NCBI GenBank assembly: GCA_030512335.1
Contig: JAULSU010000001.1
Coordinates: forward strand, 6,696,001-6,760,000
DNA: 64,000 bases
Origin: Immersiella caudata
Taxonomy: Eukaryota > Ascomycota > Sordariomycetes > Sordariales > Lasiosphaeriaceae
Direction: 5' to 3'
The notes beneath the pieces were generated by a model. The model was given only the letters and a program-made list of their open reading frames with translations, was not told the DNA's origin and searched no databases. Position numbers and translations under genes: made by a program. Positions 42,518 to 52,906 of this stretch are shown one piece after another; the first letter of the stretch is position 1, and each line of letters starts with the position of its first letter.

Positions 42518-44384
42518 TTAGCCATTGGCCGCGTCCCAACACGAACTCATATGCATAACCCTAACCCTGCATAAAGCAATCTTGGTAACATGTTCGGGGA
42601 CCTTGAGAGCTTCTTTCCAGTCAGCGCAGCCTGGAAGAACAACGGATATCCGTAATCAGGTCGGGCACATGTTTTTTTATAAACAGGGTCTGACTATTCA
42701 GAGGAGCGCCATCAGATTCGTCCTCGTTTTTTGAAGAGGCGGCAGACGCATCTCAAGACGACGGAAGCAGCCGTCGGTCCTCATAGGGGACCCTACTCTA
42801 GAGAGGCGAAAGTCCACTGCGCCTGTCTTTGGCATCCTTTTTTATTGCTACGCAATATCTTTGTCGAGATTTGGTGTCTTGGAAGCCGTTGATCCATGAC
42901 CTTCAGAGTGGCAGTTGCAAGCCGTCGCAGCCAGCCGCCGATATGACGGTGAACCGGACAATCGCGGCAGAATGTCGCTGGATTGGGCTGATGGCGGTCA
43001 AGTTCGCCAAGACCTACCCTGCCCGGGTTGGCTGAATTTGACGTCTGCGAGACGCAGGTACGAGTCCGCAGAGGACCCACAAACCGCCGTTTCGAGAGTG
43101 TGATCCACCAAACTCCCCGCCGGTCCCGGTTTTTCATCTTCAAATGACGGGACATCTCTTAGGTCGAATCTCCCGCAACCCACCAGCTTCTCTCATTCCT
43201 CATTCCTGATCGCCATGTTCCGGTCTCTTCCCAGGCCGGCGCAAAATCCATTGCAAGCGCCAATCGAAAACTTTATCGGGCCCGAGATGGGATGCACGAC
43301 ACCCTGAAGGCTCCAGAAACGGTCGAATGAGAGCGTCAGGGGGTTGGCCTGGGTGTGGCTTCTCCAAGCCCAGACAATTTTGCTCTAATGTCGCTTAGCT
43401 AATTTCCCCCGGTTCGTTGCCACTCAGCTGCGCGCACTGTTGCTGTTTTTGCCGTCTCTGACCACACACCCGCACTCCGCGCTAAGCACCGAATCTCGAA
43501 TCGCGCCTGGGCTTCGGCGCTGTGTCACCGCTCTGGCTGCAACCTCCTTTTCCTTCGCAAATGAGGGCCCCCAATGCCACCATTCACCTGCTCCTCCTGC
43601 CCTGGGAGCGCCATCGCTGCGCGGTCCCGAGCCCAATGCGGGGCACCGCAGCGCCTCATCGAGATGTGTCCGGCAGGCACACCGAGACGGATGCATCTGG
43701 TGTCCGTTGATGTGTCGATTGCTGCAGCCGTTTTGTTTCTCACCTTGCCTGTCGGGCTGGGCATCGGTCCGAGCAGACACGGCTTGCAATGGAAACAAAA
43801 ACACAGCAAACGATGAGCAGACGACCAAGGTCAGCGCCCGTCAACTGATGAGATGGAGACACGGGACCGCTGCAGCGTAGCTCTAGGCTCTTCTGGGCGC
43901 TGATGGCCCTCCTGCTCGGCGACGGCCAAGGTCCTCTGCTTCGTAATGAAGCTCCACACCTAAGGACAGGGCAATCCACCAATGCTGGGGCCGTTCGCTG
44001 GGGGTATGAGCCTGTGGGTGAGGGAGCAGTCTCTTGTGCAAACACCCATGTGGACGCCGTGCCAGAACATCCTGGTATCCCGAAGGAACAACCTTCACCG
44101 TCCAAGGCGCCAAGGGTGCCCTGGGCGACCCCAGCATGCAGCAAATACTAAATTACCGCTATCTCTCTTTTCGACCCGTCCCCTTTTCCTTCTTCCCTCC
44201 CTCCTAATCTCTCAGGGTTGATATTGTCAACATCGAAGGCTTCGTTTGCTTTCGACGTTCCTTTCCTTCACTCTCTACACTACCGCTTCACTCTTTCAGC
44301 GGGCATTCGTTTTGTTCGGCGCGAGCCAGGCTTCCAAATAATAACGACTAGGGTTTTTTTTCTCCATTCTCAAACGACGGAAAC
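42518..44384. other. Divergent intergenic region, CYT-4 gene / GH17
   Basis: About 1.9 kb between two start codons. AACCCTAACCCT at 42557–42568 lies 40 bp upstream of the first CYT-4 ATG. No gene was supported; frames near 43400–44150 overlap on both strands and look non-coding. Confidence 0.45.
44158..44215 (+). promoter_or_regulatory. Pyrimidine-rich tract upstream of GH17 gene
   Basis: An almost pure CT tract on the coding strand lies about 170–230 bp upstream of the GH17 start codon. CT-rich blocks are typical of core promoters or leaders of strongly expressed fungal genes. The exact role is inferred. Confidence 0.35.
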
Positions 44385-45981
44385 ATGAAGGCAGTGGTCG
44401 TAGCAACCGCCGCTGCGGCGCTGGTTGGGGGTGCGAGCGCGCACAGGAACCACCGCGCGGCTCACCAGGCTCTCTTCGAGAAGAGGGGCTACGCCGAGGG
44501 CGAGACATGCATTCCCGGTTGCACGACCATCTGGAAGACCATCACCGGCGAGCCGACCTGTACGTCGAGATGAGCCTCACTGAAATCCGGGACCCCTACT
44601 AACAAGCTATCAAGTGCATACTCCCTCGCCTCCCCCGAAGCCGACCGCTACCGCCTGGCCCACCGGCCCGGCGATCGTGCCGACCCCTATTCCCCAGGTC
44701 TGCCCTACGCCCGGCACCTACACCTTCCCGGCGACCACCCTTGTGGTCACCGAGACTACGACCGTCTGCGCCGCCTCGACGACTGAGCTCCCCAAGGGAA
44801 CCCACACTCTCGGCGGTGTGACGACGGTGGTTGAGACCGAGACCACGGTTGTCTGCCCCTACGCCACCCAGAAGACGGAGAACGGCGTCGTGACCAACGT
44901 GATTGAGACCACGACCTACGTCTGCCCCTCGGCCGGCACCTACACCATCGCCCCCATCACGACGACCGTTTCCGTCCCTGTGACCACTGTTGTCATCCCC
45001 GTCGTGACTACCTACTGCCCTGGTACCTACACCGCTCCCGCCGTTGTCACCGTTGTCGAGACCAGCACCGTCGTCTTCTGCCCCTTCGAGTCCTCCACCC
45101 CGACTTTCGCTCCTGAGGCCCCCAAGTACACTGCTCCTGCCACTCCCCCCAAGGCTCCCTCGGGCGGTCTCGGTGGACACGGCGGCAAGTGGGCTATGAC
45201 CTACACCCCGTACAGGCCCGATGGCAACTGCAAGGTGGCTTCCGAGGTCCTGGCTGACTGCGCTGCAATTGCGAAGGCCGGCTTCACCACTCTCCGTGTT
45301 TACTCCACTGACTGCGACACCCTCCCTAACGTTGGTGCCGCTGCTAAGGAGCTTGGCCTCAAGCTCATCATTGGTGTCTTCGTCGGCAAGCCCGGATGCG
45401 ACAACGGCAGCCCCGACGTTGCTCAGCAGATCGGTGCCATCAAGGCCTGGGCTCAGTGGGATCTCGTCTCCCTGGTCGTTGTCGGTAACGAGGCCCTCTT
45501 CAACGGCTTCTGCACTGTTGGCCAGCTCACGGACTTGATCCACAAGTGCAAGAGCGAGTTCGGCTCTGCCGGCTACACTGGCCCTTACACTACCACTGAT
45601 GTCGTGTCTTCTTGGCTCAACCAGGACGTCTCGAGCATCTGCAGCGCCATTGATGTCATTGCTTGCAACGCTCACGCCTACTTCAACGCCGGCACACACC
45701 CCTCGGAGGCCGGCCCCTTCGTCAAGGGCCAGCTCGAGCTCGTTGTGAACAAGTGCGGCGGTGGCAAGCCCGGCTACATCATGGAGACTGGCTGGCCCAC
45801 CGCTGGTGTCTGCAACGGTGTCGCTTGCGCTGGTGTTTCCGAGCAGGCCGAGGCCATCAAGTCGATCAAGGAGACCATCGGTGACAACGTCGTCTTCTTC
45901 TCGGCTTCCGACGACCCGTGGAAGGCCCCTGGCTCTTGCAACTGCGAGCAGCATTGGGGCTGCGGTCAGCTCTTCAACTAA
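44385..45981 (+). CDS. Secreted cell-wall GH17 beta-1,3-glucanase/transglycosidase (btgE/Scw11-like)
   Basis: Two exons (44385–44559 and 44615–45981) give 513 residues. The 55-nt intron has donor GTACGT, branch site CTAAC and acceptor TCAAG. A signal peptide (MKAVVVATAAAALVGGASA) is followed by a leader of about 200 residues built from imperfect Thr/Val/Cys repeats (TTxVxET with paired CP motifs). The GH17 domain starts at about 248 (KWAMTYTPYRPDGNC). The predicted acid/base is Glu351 in VVVGNEALFN and the nucleophile is Glu449 in IMETGWPTAG. It would cleave or re-link beta-1,3-glucan during wall growth. There is no GPI signal. Codon use is strongly biased to C-ending codons, which suggests high expression. 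Confidence 0.93.
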
Positions 45982-48026
45982 GTCTGCTTGGAGAGAATTG
46001 CAAAGAAAAAAAGGGGGGCGCGATCTAACCCCTCCCACTTGGATATAAGTGGGTTTTATATATCGGAAAATTACCCTTTTTTCCGCCTGTCAATTATTAC
46101 CCAAACCCTGCTGTAGCTATATACACGTATATATCTGCCGATACCTACACACTGCCGCCTTTGTTTTATGTCTTCCGACCTGTGGGATGCGGCTGAGAAT
46201 GAGAAAAACTATCTGCCTTGGTTTGGGTTTGGAGTTGTACCGTCTGAGAGGATCGATTGAAATATGCTGTTGCTTTGTTTTGCTGAAGCTCGAGGAATGT
46301 CGAGATGATGGCGAGCTATGAAACGATTTTGTTTTGTTACATTGGGGATAAGACACTTTTTGTATAATCCTTAATGTGTTGTATTTGCTTTGTTTGCATA
46401 CTGATGTTGTTTGCTTTGTGCTCGATGAATATGTGGTTATGAGTGTGATTCTGAGCGCTTGAACGTGCCTTGTGTTGAACTCCCCAACCCAACCTGATGC
46501 TGATATGGGAGGGCTCTTCTGTGCTGTGGGAGTGTCTTCATGTGTGTTTCTGCGCCGACTGTGCATGCCGCGAAGCGTATAAATTTGGAACATCCTGGTC
46601 TGTAAAGCCAGTCCCCCCACGTCGCGGGCTTGTTCTGAAGTGGTATATGTTCGTGAGGCTAGAGCCGCCATCTATCGTGATGATGTTCGATATCTGGGGG
46701 GGGGGGGTTCATGATATCGATGGCTAGGCCAGGTTTCATCCGAATCAATTCACAGTCATGGAATTTAAGTCAACCTGACAGAAGCTGGTTTTCAGTTTCC
46801 TCCTCGCCTCCGTCTGAATGTGGTCTGGGAGTGGCAAGTCCGAATTCCTCGCTTTGAACCCGAGTAGTCGCACCGAGGTGAATATCCAGTGTCCCTTTCA
46901 TAAGATGGTGAGATGATCACGTTCAAAGGCCTGATAAGCTGGTCCAGTTCTCGGCGCGGTCTTCGCTTGGTTTGCTGAAGGTCGGGATTCAATCGGTATC
47001 ATCAAACTCAGGGGCAACGTGGAGCGAACGAGCGTATCCAGTCTCCTTCCCGCCACCAAACCTTTTCTTTAACAACCTACTAGTGAACTAAAACTACGAA
47101 GCACTCCCGCTCCAACTTGAACTCGTTCCCTCTTGAACCTCCTGTCTTACATGCAGACGCAAACCAGCTGAACTAAGCACCCCTTGTGCTTTCACCAGTC
47201 CGTCTCAGTCCAGTGAGTCCCGCACCAGCGTTCCCACGCTCTCCCCTTTCGTAAAAAACAGCAGAGCTATTCAAGGGGCTCTAACTAGCAAAAAGCGAAG
47301 GAGTGTTGCGTGTTTTTTGCACACATCACGGATTTGATCTTAAGCATCCCAAGTTTAATTCGCTTTCTTGCTACTTCACTGCGAGAGTCGAGCGGGATTT
47401 TGGACTATACGGGGGGCGCAAAGGGCATTTAGAGTTTGGACTTTGTGAGTTGGTGGCTTAGTGGGTGGTGGGAGTCTGGTTGCACGATGTGCTGACCATA
47501 TTGATAGTTGATGGTGAACTTGTGGAGGTGGGTTTTAGTTTATAGAATCTTTTGCCCGTCAACAACGTCATATGATTGGAAGGGTACCTGGCATCCACAA
47601 GATATGATGATGTGTCAACGTATGTGCATAATAATATAGCCACCATCACCCCCATTGGCAGCACTCCTATGTATCCACAGCCCAGTCAACCCGAAAGATC
47701 AGAGATGAACCCGCCTGTCCCGCAGTCAAATGACCTAACCATGCTTCGGATATCAATATCAACCATTGTAACAAATGTGGAACATAGGTAGCCCTCAACA
47801 TGATACAAATGCACATACATGCCCGCCATGTCCTAAAATGCTCATCAGATGCCCTGCCATGAAACTAATTCTCCACCGCGTTTAGACGACACTCTCCATG
47901 AGAAGAAAGCCCCGCACCCCATGGCAGCCGCTGAGCCTGAAAACTTGGTCTAGAGAAACCGACGTGTCTGTGGCGTCGAACCGTGCACATCCATCCTTCT
48001 TCTGGGTCCAGAAATCGCATTCGCCT
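45982..48026. other. Intergenic region with G12 tract
   Basis: About 2 kb between the 3' ends of the GH17 and WD40 genes. The part next to GH17 should be its 3' UTR. A run of 12 G at 46696–46707 is listed separately. Otherwise nothing was recognised. Confidence 0.5.
46688..46719. repeat. G12 homopolymer flanked by short inverted arms
   Basis: Twelve consecutive G at 46696–46707 lie between CGATATC (46688–46694) and GATATCG (46713–46719). Confidence 0.7.
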
Positions 48027-50330
48027 TCAAAATGGATCAAACCCATCAACCATGGCTCGCTTTCGCCGCCTCCTGGAGTCTGATTCCCTAACACGCCTCC
48101 CCTCGGTAAACTGCGAGCGTTGCCAGTCGAAAGTAGCCCCCTGCCGCCACCTTGGATCCCTTTGATATGATAATTCCTCCTCCCGGCTCCATGCCGCTTC
48201 CTGCCATTCACTAGACCTCTCCAGCTGGAGTAGCCCGCCGCGCGTCTGGTCGCAGCACAAGATCTCGAGATCCTGTCCGCCATTCATGAAGGAGATACCG
48301 CCAATCTCACCAAAGATATCAACTGTTTGCTTCGACCGGAAGGTTTGAGCATCGATGATATTGACGAAGTCAGCCTCTTCCGCTGCAGCCAGAACACGTT
48401 TCCCACTTCCAATTGGCGAGAATCGAAGGCTACGCACCCCAGCCATCTCAGCCCGCAAGGTACAGACTGGTGCAGATGCTCCCGAGCTGTCTGTCCACCT
48501 ACGAGCATCCCAGATTTTAATCGACTTATCTTGAAAGCCCGTCGCTACCGTCCACCCGTCATCCGCCCAGTCGCATGCGAACCCAAAGTCTCGATGCCCC
48601 GGAAGTGACTGAAGAACTTCGGGTCGGCCACCAGATAGTGTCGATTCTGCGGCTGTGATGAGCACGTTAAGGTCATCGCCGACCATCACGCGAAGTCGAC
48701 GGTCCGGGGAAAGTGCTGTGCAGTTCAGGGGGAAAGGGAACTTTTCGCGCGACAGCCAAGTCTCGGTAGCAATGTCTAGAACCCGGAAGAACATGTCGTT
48801 GGAAGCGAATGCAGCTAGCGGTGTAGGCACATTCCGAGACTGGTGGATTTGAACATGATTGGTGATGCCGCTGATATTGGTGGTGATGACTCCATCGTGG
48901 CAACCGACTGACTCGGGCTCGTCCGAGTTCAGATGGCGAAGAATATACTCACCATTGAAGCACCCGGCGACAAGGATGCCGTGCTCTGCCGCCAATGTCG
49001 AGATCTGTGAGCCAGGATTGTCACCAAGCTTCATAACAGCTTGTCCCTCGCCAGAGATGGGGTTGAACTGATGGACCGCTCCGGTTCCCGGGTAGAATAT
49101 GCGTGTCCGGGAGCCGGCCGCAAGTACGTTGCGCAACTGGAAGTGCGACAGGTTGACGTCATGCCGAACGTCCATCCGTCGGAACCTGAAGAAGCTGTCT
49201 GTCCGGGGTAGGGCCACATCTGGTAGGTTTGGCTGCAGGATCCAGTCAGCCTCTGAACAACTCGGGACCGGGGAGTTCTGCGCTACAGTACTTACCGTCC
49301 ACCTGTCTGAGCCCTGATGATTCACATAGTTATTATAGGTGAGCAGCCGACGCTCACGTGCTTCCCTCCTTGTCACACCAATGTGGTCCCAGTCGACGCC
49401 TTGGAAGTCGCACCGATCTCCATTAAGGTCCGCGTATTGGACATGTGTCAGCGGCCTGGAGGAGATATCGTTGATCCTGCCGGGCCACGGATACCTGCCT
49501 CGTTCCCGAGGCAGACCGGTGAGACCGCGACTCTGGCGGGCCCAGTGATGAAGGAAGTCGGACAGGCTATAGTTGCCAGGGCCAAGGACGTTCGGGTTGG
49601 GGTTAGTCAGGGCCACAGGATGCGTGCCCTCTAGCCAGGCCATGGCGGGGTCATCTGCGTCGGGCATGAGCTGTTCTAGCTGCGTTGTGACAGCGGTTGG
49701 GTTGAGCGGGTGCAACCCAGGTTGGAGATGGGCCAAGGTGTTGGCGATGTCTGCAGCTGGTGGGGGAGGTGGGCTGACATTGTCGGCTTCTGAACTGCCG
49801 AATTCGGTCATGTGCGTCGTTGCGTTGTCGGGCTCGTCGGAGTCAAACTCGAACTCACCGCTCGAGCCGCTGGATGGGTCAAGGTCCATGTCGGTGGTGA
49901 GAAGCTGCGCGACATCCAGATAGTTGACCAGCGGAAACCCAGCATCATGTGACATGTCAAGACTGTCCGACATGTAACCGTCCATGTCATCGTAATAGGC
50001 AAGCTGCGCCTGTTCGTCGGAGGGGTGGTGATATGGCTGCGAGGTATGGTCGGCGTAATGTTGCTGGAGCTGTTGGTGATGGAGACAATGATGACACGGG
50101 CCGATGTCGTCGTCGTCGTCGCTGTAGCTTTCGCTCGACTCCTTGTGTGCACCGCCGTGAAGCTCTCCCCCCTCCGACCCTGTCCCGTCCTCCTCCGCCG
50201 GTCTGTGAGTCATGGAGATATCGTCATGGTCCTGGCTCGTGGACGGGTACTGAGCGGAAGCAGCGACGGGGGCAAAGAGTTCATTGCCGGGCATGCGGGA
50301 GGAGGAAGCCAGGATATCTGGCGGGCGCAT
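48027..50330 (-). CDS. WD40-repeat protein, DUF2415-like
   Basis: A single exon encodes 767 residues. The first 250 or so are acidic, His- and Gln-rich and probably disordered (ESYSDDDDDIGPCHHCLHHQQLQQH). The middle contains a WPGRINDISSRPLTHVQYADLNGDRCDFQGVDWDHIGVTRREARERR block. WD40-like blades follow from about 390, of which the clearest is GHRDFGFACDWADDGWTVATGFQDKSIKIWDARRW near 605–640. Blades with ASNDMFFRVLDIATETW and LRFSPIGSGKRVLAAAEEADFVNIIDAQT are also visible. The C-terminus is basic (RRRRKRAMVDGFDPF) and may be a nuclear localisation signal. The family is widespread in filamentous fungi and uncharacterised as far as I recall; a scaffold role is inferred from the propeller. Confidence 0.85.
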   Translation of the reverse strand: MRPPDILASSSRMPGNELFAPVAASAQYPSTSQDHDDISMTHRPAEEDGTGSEGGELHGGAHKESSESYSDDDDDIGPCHHCLHHQQLQQHYADHTSQPYHHPSDEQAQLAYYDDMDGYMSDSLDMSHDAGFPLVNYLDVAQLLTTDMDLDPSSGSSGEFEFDSDEPDNATTHMTEFGSSEADNVSPPPPPAADIANTLAHLQPGLHPLNPTAVTTQLEQLMPDADDPAMAWLEGTHPVALTNPNPNVLGPGNYSLSDFLHHWARQSRGLTGLPRERGRYPWPGRINDISSRPLTHVQYADLNGDRCDFQGVDWDHIGVTRREARERRLLTYNNYVNHQGSDRWTVSTVAQNSPVPSCSEADWILQPNLPDVALPRTDSFFRFRRMDVRHDVNLSHFQLRNVLAAGSRTRIFYPGTGAVHQFNPISGEGQAVMKLGDNPGSQISTLAAEHGILVAGCFNGEYILRHLNSDEPESVGCHDGVITTNISGITNHVQIHQSRNVPTPLAAFASNDMFFRVLDIATETWLSREKFPFPLNCTALSPDRRLRVMVGDDLNVLITAAESTLSGGRPEVLQSLPGHRDFGFACDWADDGWTVATGFQDKSIKIWDARRWTDSSGASAPVCTLRAEMAGVRSLRFSPIGSGKRVLAAAEEADFVNIIDAQTFRSKQTVDIFGEIGGISFMNGGQDLEILCCDQTRGGLLQLERSSEWQEAAWSREEELSYQRDPRWRQGATFDWQRSQFTEGRRVRESDSRRRRKRAMVDGFDPF

Positions 50331-52906
50331 TGTGCGCGCAGCGGCGAGTCTTAACTACCTTTGAGTGTCGCGACCCGATGTAGATGGGGCGCATTGGGCC
50401 TTAGCCGAAGAGAGGCGCCTCAGTGCTTGCTTCTTCTTCTTCTTCTTCTTCTTCTTCAACGTGGAATGTCGAGCTGTGGTAAATTGCTTCTTTCGTCTGG
50501 TCTCGCCGGTGGCGGCGCAACACCCATGCCCTGTGCCCGCCGTGGTTGTGGTTGCTTTTGCTTTTCGAGCCGTTCGATGGCGCCCAACCGAGGGCCTGTG
50601 GATGCGAGGTCGGGATGCGCTGAGAGGAAACCCGGAAAAGCCACTGGAAGTCTACACGGCGCCGTGGCGTGCCGCCGGACTGTCTCCGTCGTATGGGCGT
50701 TGGAGATGTCGTGTCTGTTTCTGCAGGAGGGAGGGGCGTGAGGGTTGCTGCATCAGAGATACCTCCCAATCCAAGTGCTGGCTGGCCGCAGTCCCAAGTC
50801 GAAGCGGCGTGGGAGGGCGCTGGTGGGCAGCTTGAACCCGGGGTGCTTGTGGGTCTTTTAGTTAGGGATGGGCGGGGCGGGACCCTTGCCTTGTTGGCCC
50901 CCCGCGCTCACTCCCGCTTTCCTTCTATTCCAGTGCGAGCACAAATTGCAGAGGTTGACAAGGTGGGCCGTGAGTCCAACTTCACATCTACCCGACGTTG
51001 GTCCTGGACTCTGCACACCATGAGAATTCCCGCATCCTCAATCATCACCGTCTCCTGAAAAGGGAGGCGATGGGCTGCAAACCTGGGATCTGCACCCGAG
51101 CAGTCGCAGCTGGGCTTGCGCTTCTGCCATGCCATTGCCCAGATAGGCATCGAGGTCGCAGTGCAGCGCGCGAAACGTGGGACTCTCGAAAAGGGCGGGG
51201 ATGGTGAGCATAGACCGACAGGAGGCTTGTTGCTACGTAGGTCTTGGATGCCACATCGTCCTTCCAGCCTGTGGTTGGCCGCATCATCCTCCATCCCAAT
51301 GCACCACAAACCCTCCCAGCCGGCAACCCGACAGACAGACGCGCACCACGCGCACCTCGACAGGACGCACTGTCGACGCACGAAATCCATCTCGCGACAA
51401 GAGCACGGGGCGCGGCAGCAATATCGAGACAGCCTAGGCCACGCCTCGCCTCAACTGCGGGGGTGAATTCGCAATAATCCAGTTCTCCAAACACCCAGCT
51501 CGTCTACCTGCATCCACCAGACCCTCCTCCGCATCGCCGGGCCCCCGTCTGGCCTGGCTGCTCTCAACCTCCCCATCCCCATGCTAACCTTACTCCACAC
51601 AACACAGTACCCGCCTGTTCCCGTATCGCATCCTCAGCCCCGAACTCAACTTCCCGGCACCAGCGGCTAACCCCCAGCATCCGATTCCCGTCCATCCGTC
51701 CCACCTGCCATTCCCTCACCTCATCCGCTCCATCCCGTCATTTTCTAGTGGTTTTTTTCTGACGTCTCGAAAAAGCCAAAGTGATACATCACACCGCTCG
51801 GGAAACCTCAATTTACAAGTCTCTTCATCTTCGCCGACCAGTTCCCAGCACCCTTGTCTTTTGTCACCCGCAAACCCTCGCCTACATACTGGCTGTCCCT
51901 CCGCAGCTTAGCTGTTACTCTAGAGAAGGCTGCTGGTGCTGATGAGCTGGCAACCCTTCACCGTGCGCAGCGCAATACATAGCGGCGTGCGCGGGTCGCC
52001 GAAAAGGGGGGCAGGCTTGCGAAGTTAGTGTACTTTGCCCGCTTCCCTCTTCACTCGTTCAGGGAATGAATGTGGTCCCCCATCACTCGGATCCTCTGCA
52101 ATAACCTCGCTCCTCACCCCTTCGAGTTGAGACCGCAGCGCGATCAGACAGAGTCCTAGGCCTAGCCAAGCGGTCCTCGTGACTGCCGCCGCGGCCCCCA
52201 AACCAGTACGTTACACAAGAACCAAATCCCGGTTTGGTCTGGTGCGGCAGGCAAGTCAACCAAACGAGGCTGGCTCACCACCAGTTCAGCGATAGGAAGC
52301 ATGCACATATGCAACCCAATTATGCCTATAGAATGCGAAAAAAAACTAACATAGCTAGCCGTCATCATGCTAGTAGTAAGGGGGGTCTCATCGATGCACC
52401 AAAGTAAGTGCGCCACCTTTATGCCGTAACCAGAAGTCATCACAACCCCGGACTAAGTTGGATGTGAAGCCTCACTCTCTTTATTTGTTTACCCCTTTTC
52501 TGATTGCACTTATTATGGTCGGCCCCACTTTTGAGGATAGGTGCAGGAGCACCCCTCTGTTATCTAGGCCTATAAGTAGAAGAGCCCTCTCCCACAAAGT
52601 GGGAGAAAGGGCATGTCCAATTCACAGTTTTCTTCTGCTGCAACTGATTAATGTGGTATTGGCAACAGAGGAATGACAAACAGGCATCCTCACAAACACT
52701 GCCTCCGTCTAGAATCATGCTTCCTAAGATAAAAAAGATAAAATATCCGTCGATATTCGGAATTCGGAACCGCCGTGAGCCCTTCGCTGACATGCCCGCC
52801 GCGCAAAATCTCAACCCCGCTGTTTGGCCGTATCCTAGTGATGGCGACCTAGGCCCCGTGTAAATATTATAATAATAACTATATCCCTCCAAACTGCGCT
52901 GCTGGC
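50331..52906. other. Intergenic region upstream of the WD40 gene
   Basis: About 2.6 kb. A TTC microsatellite lies at 50431–50457. An 8-bp hairpin (TCTCCCAC/GTGGGAGA, loop AAA) lies at 52588–52606, downstream of the chitin synthase stop. Open frames at 50669–51390 on both strands overlap and lack domains. The C-rich stretch at 51500–51900 shows no frame. Confidence 0.4.
50431..50457. repeat. (TTC)9 microsatellite
   Basis: Nine tandem TTC units, read as GAA on the minus strand. They lie about 100 bp upstream of the WD40 gene start codon, so probably in its 5' leader. Confidence 0.8.

Noticed and set aside
44599..46038. 479-codon minus-strand frame opposite the GH17 gene
   Set aside because: The GH17 gene has catalytic motifs, a signal peptide and a spliced structure. 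The antisense frame is low-complexity Gly/Val/Asp/Arg, produced by biased codon use.
50908..51390. 160-codon minus-strand frame upstream of the WD40 gene
   Set aside because: Cys/Arg-rich with no family features, overlapped by similar frames on the plus strand.
52588..52606. 8-bp hairpin downstream of the chitin synthase gene as a terminator
   Set aside because: Hairpin terminators are not used by eukaryotic RNA polymerase II. It is noted only within the intergenic entry.
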